Positions 31,228 through 34,745 of a DNA stretch of 34,745 bases are shown piece by piece (position 1 is the stretch's first letter; every line of letters begins with the position of its first letter). Below the pieces are notes generated by a model. That model did no database searches, was not told the origin of the DNA, and worked only from the letters and a program-made list of their open reading frames with translations. The position numbers and the translations under genes are program-made. The DNA is from an uncultured Clostridia bacterium (GTDB lineage Bacteria > Bacillota > Clostridia > Christensenellales > Aristaeellaceae): NCBI GenBank assembly GCA_934631025.1, contig CAKTXR010000024.1, forward strand, positions 1 through 34,745, read 5' to 3'.

Positions 31228-32541
31228 ATGTCCAGCTATGTGACCCGCAAGACCCCCGGCGACACCGCCTGGTTTACACACGACCGCTTCGGCATGTTCA
31301 TCCACTGGGGCCTGTATTCCATGCCCGCCCGCCACGAGTGGGTCAAGAACATCGAGTGCATTCCCGAGGAGCACTATGACAAGTACTTCAAGTACTTCAA
31401 TCCCGATCTGTACGATCCCAGGGAGTGGGCGCGTCAGGCGAAGGCCGCCGGCATGAAGTACGTCGTGCTGACCACCAAGCACCACGAGGGCTTCTGCATG
31501 TTCGATTCCAAGTACACCGACTACAAGTGCACCAACACGCCCGCCGGCCGCGATCTGGTGCGCGAATATGTGGACGCGTTCCGCGCCGAGGGCCTGCACA
31601 TCGGCTTTTACTATTCCCTGATCGACTGGCATCATCCGGATTTCCCGATCGATCAGCTGCATCCGCGCCGCAAGGACGAAAACGCCTATGAGCTCAATCA
31701 GGGCCGCGATATGCACAAGTACGCCGAGTATATGCGCAATCAGGTCACCGAGCTGCTGACCAACTACGGCAAGATCGACGTATTGTGGTTCGACTTCTCC
31801 TACAGCCGCAAGGATCCCAACTATCCCGACTGGATGAAGGGCAAGGGCAAGGACGACTGGGAGGCCGAGGAGCTGCTCGCCACCGCGCGCCGCCTGCAGC
31901 CGGGCATCATCATCGACAACCGCACCGAGATCGAGCAGGATCTGTGGACGCCCGAGCAGTGGCAGCCCACCGAGTGGGTGCGCCATCAGGAGACCGGCGA
32001 GCTGGTCACCTGGGAAGCCTGCCAGACCTTCTCCGGCTCCTGGGGCTACTATCGCGACGAGTCCACATGGAAGAGCCCTGAGATGCTCATCCGCATGCTG
32101 GTCAACACCGTCTCCTGCGGCGGCAACCTGCTGATGAACGTCGGCCCGACTTCGCGCGGCTATATCGACTACCGCGCCGAGGAAGCGCTGAAGGTCTACG
32201 CCGACTGGATGAAGTATAACTCCCGCTCCATCTACGGCTGCACCATGGCCGAGCCGGAGTTCACGGCGCCGGCCGACTGCCGCTTCACCCAGAGCGTGGA
32301 CGGCAAGCGCCTGTACCTGCACATCTTCGCCTACCCCTTCCGCCACATCCTGCTGCACGGTCTGGTCGGCAAGATCGACTACGCACAGTTCCTGCATGAC
32401 GGCAGCGAGGTCAAGTACACCGAGAAGAAGATGCAGCATTTCGGCGAGTCTCTGCCCGAGGCCGACGATCTGGTCGTGCTGGAGGTTCCGCCGGTGAAGC
32501 CGCACACGCTGGTGCCGGTTATCGAGATTTTCCTGAAGTAA
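31228..32541 (+). CDS. Alpha-L-fucosidase, GH29 family
   Basis: A 437-residue protein with AAGAAGG about ten bases before its ATG. Diagnostic stretches are DRFGMFIHWGLYSMPARHEW (18-37), YVVLTTKHHEGFCMFDSKYT (78-97), and IDVLWFDFSYS with probable nucleophile Asp189. EWVRHQ-type and SCGGNLLMNVGPTSRG motifs follow. It hydrolyses terminal alpha-L-fucose from glycans with retention. There is no signal peptide, so it acts inside the cell on imported oligosaccharides. Unusually uniform, C-ending codons suggest high expression. It is divergent from an AraC gene and near kinase and SIS genes, which suggests use of fucosylated, amino-sugar-containing glycans. Confidence 0.93.
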   Translation: MSSYVTRKTPGDTAWFTHDRFGMFIHWGLYSMPARHEWVKNIECIPEEHYDKYFKYFNPDLYDPREWARQAKAAGMKYVVLTTKHHEGFCMFDSKYTDYKCTNTPAGRDLVREYVDAFRAEGLHIGFYYSLIDWHHPDFPIDQLHPRRKDENAYELNQGRDMHKYAEYMRNQVTELLTNYGKIDVLWFDFSYSRKDPNYPDWMKGKGKDDWEAEELLATARRLQPGIIIDNRTEIEQDLWTPEQWQPTEWVRHQETGELVTWEACQTFSGSWGYYRDESTWKSPEMLIRMLVNTVSCGGNLLMNVGPTSRGYIDYRAEEALKVYADWMKYNSRSIYGCTMAEPEFTAPADCRFTQSVDGKRLYLHIFAYPFRHILLHGLVGKIDYAQFLHDGSEVKYTEKKMQHFGESLPEADDLVVLEVPPVKPHTLVPVIEIFLK

Positions 32542-32562
32542 GCGTAATGTAATATAGAAGAA

Positions 32563-32602
32563 AGTTCCCGCTGACGCGCGTCGGCGGGAACTCATTTATT
32601 TT
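32563..32602 (+). terminator. Terminator of the fucosidase gene
   Basis: AGTTCCCGC pairs with GCGGGAACT, with extra pairing inside (GACGC/GCGTC), then CATTTATTTT. Confidence 0.82.
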
Positions 32603-32622
32603 ACAAAATTGTGATTTTACTA

Positions 32623-32650
32623 TTGATTTTTTCGGGGGGGGGGGTATAAT
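32623..32650 (+). promoter_or_regulatory. Promoter with a G11 tract in its spacer
   Basis: TTGATT (32623-32628), a 16-base spacer made of TTTTC plus eleven G (32634-32644), and TATAAT (32645-32650). A gain of one G gives the optimal 17-base spacing. A homopolymer of this length is prone to slippage, so promoter strength could vary between cells. Confidence 0.7.
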
Positions 32651-32691
32651 GACATCAAAGGCGCGGCGAAGGTAAAACGGAGGGGGAGGAG

Positions 32692-32832
32692 ATGAAGAAG
32701 ATTTCCGCGTCTTTAGCCGGCCTGAGAACGAATGAGGAGAGAGGGAATGGATTATGTTCAGCAACATTGGCAGGAAGATTAAGGTGCTGGCAAAGGTTTT
32801 CTGCTGGCTTGGCATTATCGGATCGGTCATAA
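32692..32832 (+). CDS. Possible 46-residue ORF overlapping the next gene
   Basis: MKKISASLAGLRTNEERGNG continues for 46 residues in another frame than the membrane-protein gene and overlaps its first 79 bases. GGAGG lies eight bases before the ATG. The sequence is not hydrophobic and shows no recognised domain. It may be a spurious frame, or an upstream ORF coupling translation to the next gene. Confidence 0.3.
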   Translation: MKKISASLAGLRTNEERGNGLCSATLAGRLRCWQRFSAGLALSDRS

Positions 32833-33065
32833 TCGGCGTGTTGATGATCAGCGGAAGTTCCTATTTTACGGCGATTTCCGGCAATCTTAGCAATGATGCG
32901 GCGGCGTTTGCGGCGGGATCGCTGGGAGCGTTCGGCGGGATTGTTTTTATCATCGTGGGTTCGCTGTTTTCGTGGATAAGCTCCTTCGTGCTGTACGGCT
33001 TTGGCGAGCTTGTCGACAATTCGAGCGAACTCGTCTATCTGAAAACGCATGAAAGAAAACCGTGA
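32754..33065 (+). CDS. Small two-helix membrane protein, function unknown
   Basis: A 103-residue protein with AGAGGG eight bases before its ATG. Two membrane segments are visible: VLAKVFCWLGIIGSVIIGVL (10-29) and GAFGGIVFIIVGSLFSWISS (about 58-77). A conserved-looking FVLYGFGELVDNSSELV tail follows. Proteins with this pattern (MFSNIGxKIK...LYGFGELV) are common, uncharacterised in Firmicutes. It is under the G11 promoter, so its amount may vary from cell to cell. Confidence 0.78.
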   Translation: MFSNIGRKIKVLAKVFCWLGIIGSVIIGVLMISGSSYFTAISGNLSNDAAAFAAGSLGAFGGIVFIIVGSLFSWISSFVLYGFGELVDNSSELVYLKTHERKP

Positions 33066-33080
33066 CGCTGCCTGATCAGA

Positions 33081-33130
33081 GCGCCCGTGCGGGGAAGAGA
33101 TTGCTTCCTCTGTACGGGCGCTTCTGTATT
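33081..33130 (+). terminator. Terminator of the small membrane protein gene
   Basis: GCGCCCGTGC pairs with GTACGGGCGC (one mismatch) over a larger loop, followed by TTCTGTATTT. It starts 15 bases after the stop. Confidence 0.72.
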
Positions 33131-33505
33131 TGACGGCTCATAGGGTGTTCGCTTTCCAGCAGCCGGAGAAAATCGCGCTTTCCCAACGAATACAGCCGGT
33201 TATAACGCGCTATTTATTGCGGCCGGCAGAACCGTTTACCCCCACGCAAATAAGCCGCCATGCTATACCAAAAGCGGCGAAAGTATTTACTTGGCTCTGC
33301 GGATCAGGTATGCTTGGGAGTGCGGCCTTTGGGGGAAGTGCGTTTTTTGCAATAGAACCCCTATTGCGAAAGCGTAACTCTGTCAGGAATTTATGAAGCG
33401 TGCATGAATTTTATACGCGATGATTATAACACGCAAAATTAAATGAGAGCGATTTTGACGCGCTAATAAGTCGACAAGAATCTGTTCAAAAAGGTCGGGA
33501 GAACA
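33131..33505. other. Intergenic stretch without recognised genes
   Basis: About 375 bases of lower GC than the window. An open frame exists on the plus strand but has only a TTG start without a ribosome site. A hairpin GCAATAG/CTATTGC (33350-33368) has no T tail. I see no further feature. Confidence 0.5.
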
Positions 33506-34034
33506 ATGAAACGGGACGCGGTTTGCGCGGGACGGCGGTTCGGCCGCCTGACCTGCGTCGAGCCGGACGAAGAAGGCGGGTGGCTCTGCCGCTGCGGCTG
33601 CCGCCGGCTGGAAGCGGCGCGGAGCGGCATGACGCACGATGACGGCACATGCGTGGAGAGCATCCTATCGGGAACGCTTTTTCGGAACAACACGAGCGGC
33701 TACCGGGGCGTTTCGCAGCGGAAAGGCCGCTGGCAGGCGTATATCGCCTACGCGCGGAAAATGGTGCTTTGATCCGGCGCGCATGAGGTTCACGGCGATA
33801 GGGCGTATATCGCCTACGCGCGGAAAATGGTGCGGCTCGGCTCATACGATACGGTTGAGGAAGCGCTGGCGGCGCGCCTGGGCCGAAGAGCAGATCAGGC
33901 GCCGGCTGGAGAATCTGCTCACGGACGGCGCGGAGGACGAACCGCTGCGGCTGAGGCTGGAAGCGGCGGGCGCGGGAGACGAACTGCCGCTGCGGCAAAA
34001 GATAAAGCCGGCGTTGGGTTCGGGCGGCAAATAG
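33506..34034 (+). pseudogene. AP2-domain protein gene, disrupted by a partial duplication and a frameshift
   Basis: MKRDAVCAGRRFGRLTCVEP and WLCRCGC resemble the N-terminal zinc-ribbon-like part of phage or mobile AP2 proteins. Then NNTSGYRGVSQRKGRWQAYI and ARKMVRLGSYDTVEEALAAR match the AP2/ERF DNA-binding fold. The frame is broken twice. A 66-base insertion repeats 32 bases (33736-33767 and 33802-33833) and brings a TGA, ending the first frame at 33772. About 50 bases after the second copy, a one-base shift is needed to continue into AEEQIRRRLENLLTDGAEDE, ending 34034. AP2 proteins in bacteria are usually homing-endonuclease or phage associated, so this looks like a decaying mobile remnant. 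Confidence 0.72.
33736..33833 (+). repeat. 32-bp direct repeat inside the AP2 pseudogene
   Basis: Identical 32-base copies at 33736-33767 and 33802-33833, offset by 66 bases, separated by 34 unrelated bases. The offset is a multiple of three, but the inserted part has an in-frame TGA at 33770-33772. Confidence 0.9.
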
Positions 34035-34077
34035 TCGCGGAAGCTGAGCGGAAAACCGGCGGGCGCGGAATCGCAAA

Positions 34078-34188
34078 ATGAAACGGTGTGACTGGCTGAA
34101 GCGAGAGGGTTTATATGAAGCGGCTGTTCTGAGACGGGGAAGGGTAAGCGATTTCCCCGACGGGGCGGGCGCTTGTTGGCGTAGGTAA
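34078..34188 (+). pseudogene. Possible N-terminal remnant of DNA-3-methyladenine glycosylase I
   Basis: A 36-codon frame begins MKRCDWLKREGLYEAAVL. The spacing Arg-Cys-x-Trp-x5-Leu-Tyr equals the start of TagI proteins, which continue with a Tyr-His-Asp-x-Glu-Trp-Gly stretch. That continuation is absent, so at most a fragment remains. No ribosome binding site is evident. The match is short and may be chance. Confidence 0.22.
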
Positions 34189-34234
34189 AATTGCGCGGTG
34201 GGCAAAGATTTTTGAAAATGATATAAGCTGATTA

Positions 34235-34264
34235 TTGACAGTTATTGCCATTGTATGATACAAT
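34235..34264 (+). promoter_or_regulatory. Promoter with overlapping palindromic operator
   Basis: TTGACA (34235-34240), 18 bases, TACAAT (34259-34264). A perfect 7+1+7 palindrome ATTGTAT-G-ATACAAT (34250-34264) covers the -10. This fits a repressor site; the TTGTAT/ATACAA half is like operators of GntR-family repressors such as TreR. Confidence 0.75.
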
Positions 34265-34538
34265 AAAAACAATCATGGGAGCGATTTATACTGAAGTGTG
34301 TTTTTTTCGCCGGATCGGAGCCTTCGGGCGCGACGGCGGGAGGAGCGATGAATCGCGCGCCAGTGATTTTGAAACGCACGCTGATCTGACAATGGCGTAT
34401 TTCCTTGCGGACGCCGGATGCAGGCGCCGTTAAGGGGCCGCCCTGAATATTCAATTAAAATGGCCGATTTATACATCGGAAGGCGGAGCTGTATCCATTC
34501 ATAAAGCACAGACGAGGATAGAACGCAAAAATATTCAA

Positions 34539-34550
34539 ATTGTATACAAT
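34539..34550. promoter_or_regulatory. Second palindrome matching the promoter operator
   Basis: ATTGTATACAAT, a perfect 6+6 palindrome. It shares the TTGTAT/ATACAA halves with the site at 34250-34264, without the central base. It may be a second repressor site. Confidence 0.5.
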
Positions 34551-34556
34551 GCTCTG

Positions 34557-34582
34557 AACGCCTTAAACCAGGGGCGTTTTTT
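34557..34582 (+). terminator. Terminator-like hairpin in the leader (possible attenuator)
   Basis: AACGCC pairs with GGCGTT, followed by a T run (six T including the stem end). It lies about 80 bases before the start codon, where an attenuator would be expected. It could also end a separate short transcript. Confidence 0.6.
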
Positions 34583-34662
34583 ATTATGCTGTTTTTGGCC
34601 GGAGCGGCCTTAGGAAAGAATTTCATTTTAATGAAATAAAAGAACATGAGGAGGATGGACAC

Positions 34663-34745
34663 ATGAAAACTGGACGACGGATACTGGCGCTGATGGTGAT
34701 CCTGACGATGCTGCTGGCAGACGGCAGCGTGATGGCGGCGGCGAA
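34663..34745 (+). CDS. Secreted protein, 3' end beyond window
   Basis: Only the first 27 residues are present: MKTGRRILALMVILTMLLAD then GSVMAAA. This is a typical signal peptide (basic start, hydrophobic core, small residues at the end). GAGGAGG lies eight bases before the ATG. The mature protein is not visible, so no function is given. Confidence 0.8.
   Translation, partial: MKTGRRILALMVILTMLLADGSVMAAA

Larger units (their letters stand above)
34265..34662 (+). other. Long leader between promoter and the last gene
   Basis: About 395 nt separate the promoter from the gene start. Inside are a short frame with GGGAGGAGCG before its ATG (34348-34389, MNRAPVILKRTLI), a small hairpin CCGAT/ATCGG (34463-34478), a second palindrome and a terminator-like hairpin. 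I do not recognise a known riboswitch. Confidence 0.45.

Noticed and set aside
33350..33368. Hairpin GCAATAG/CTATTGC as a terminator
   Set aside because: The T run precedes the hairpin on the plus strand and is an A run after it on the minus strand, so neither direction gives a terminator.
33130..33396. An 88-codon plus-strand frame
   Set aside because: It has only a TTG start, no ribosome site, and lies behind a terminator; composition is that of intergenic DNA.
34275..34433. A 52-codon frame starting just after the last promoter
   Set aside because: The ATG would be only a few bases from the transcript start with no ribosome site, and the protein shows no domain or bias. It is more likely part of the leader.

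Overview
The window is dense, GC-rich bacterial DNA. Ribosome binding sites are Gram-positive (AGGAGG type), starts are ATG, GTG and TTG, promoters are textbook TTGACA/TATAAT type, and no lipid A or outer-membrane genes are seen. The gene set is AraC-type regulators, a glycyl radical enzyme, a heterodimeric ABC exporter, an intracellular fucosidase and a secreted M16 protease with an SLH-like tail. This points to a GC-rich, anaerobic Clostridia-type Firmicute, probably gut-associated. The taxonomy is inference. I saw no rRNA, tRNA or CRISPR array.

Layout. 1-1.8 kb: end of a TlpA-like thioredoxin gene and a LOR/SDH-family (TIGR00300-type) ornithine-metabolism protein. 2.2-6.7 kb: a two-gene heterodimeric ABC exporter divergent from a LysR regulator. 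6.7-10.1 kb: AraC/GyrI-type and TetR regulators, then a tightly coupled trio (membrane-anchored protein, P-loop kinase, methyltransferase). 10.3-14.7 kb: a membrane protein with a flavodoxin-like domain, a Y-family DNA polymerase, and rsgA behind a long leader. 14.9-19.8 kb: cytidine deaminase, then a glycyl radical enzyme and its activase divergent from an AraC regulator. 19.9-26.6 kb: a putative metal exporter (ArsP_2-like), a tRNA-dihydrouridine synthase, a 1160-residue secreted M16C protease and an aldo/keto reductase. 27.7-32.5 kb: a glycan locus with two SIS-domain proteins, a BadF/GlcNAc-kinase-like protein, an AraC regulator and a divergent GH29 fucosidase. 32.6 kb to the end: a small membrane protein behind a promoter with eleven consecutive G, a decayed AP2-domain gene, and the start of a secreted-protein gene behind a long leader.

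The most interesting signals are outside ordinary genes. (1) A ~200-nt element occurs three times, each time directly after a stop codon and in the orientation of that gene (after the ABC gene, the aldo/keto reductase and the SIS gene). Its two hairpins have fixed sizes (35 and 31 nt) and a fixed 39-nt spacing, and seven base pairs change with pairing kept. (2) Between copies 2 and 3 lies what looks like a complete type I toxin-antitoxin locus: a 51-residue hydrophobic/basic peptide gene with a sequestered ribosome binding site, and a convergent antisense RNA sharing its terminator hairpin. (3) A G11 tract fills most of a promoter spacer at 32.6 kb, a possible phase-variation switch. (4) A consensus promoter and an intrinsic terminator define a ~290-nt structured RNA upstream of rsgA. 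(5) Two matching palindromes flank the leader of the last gene.
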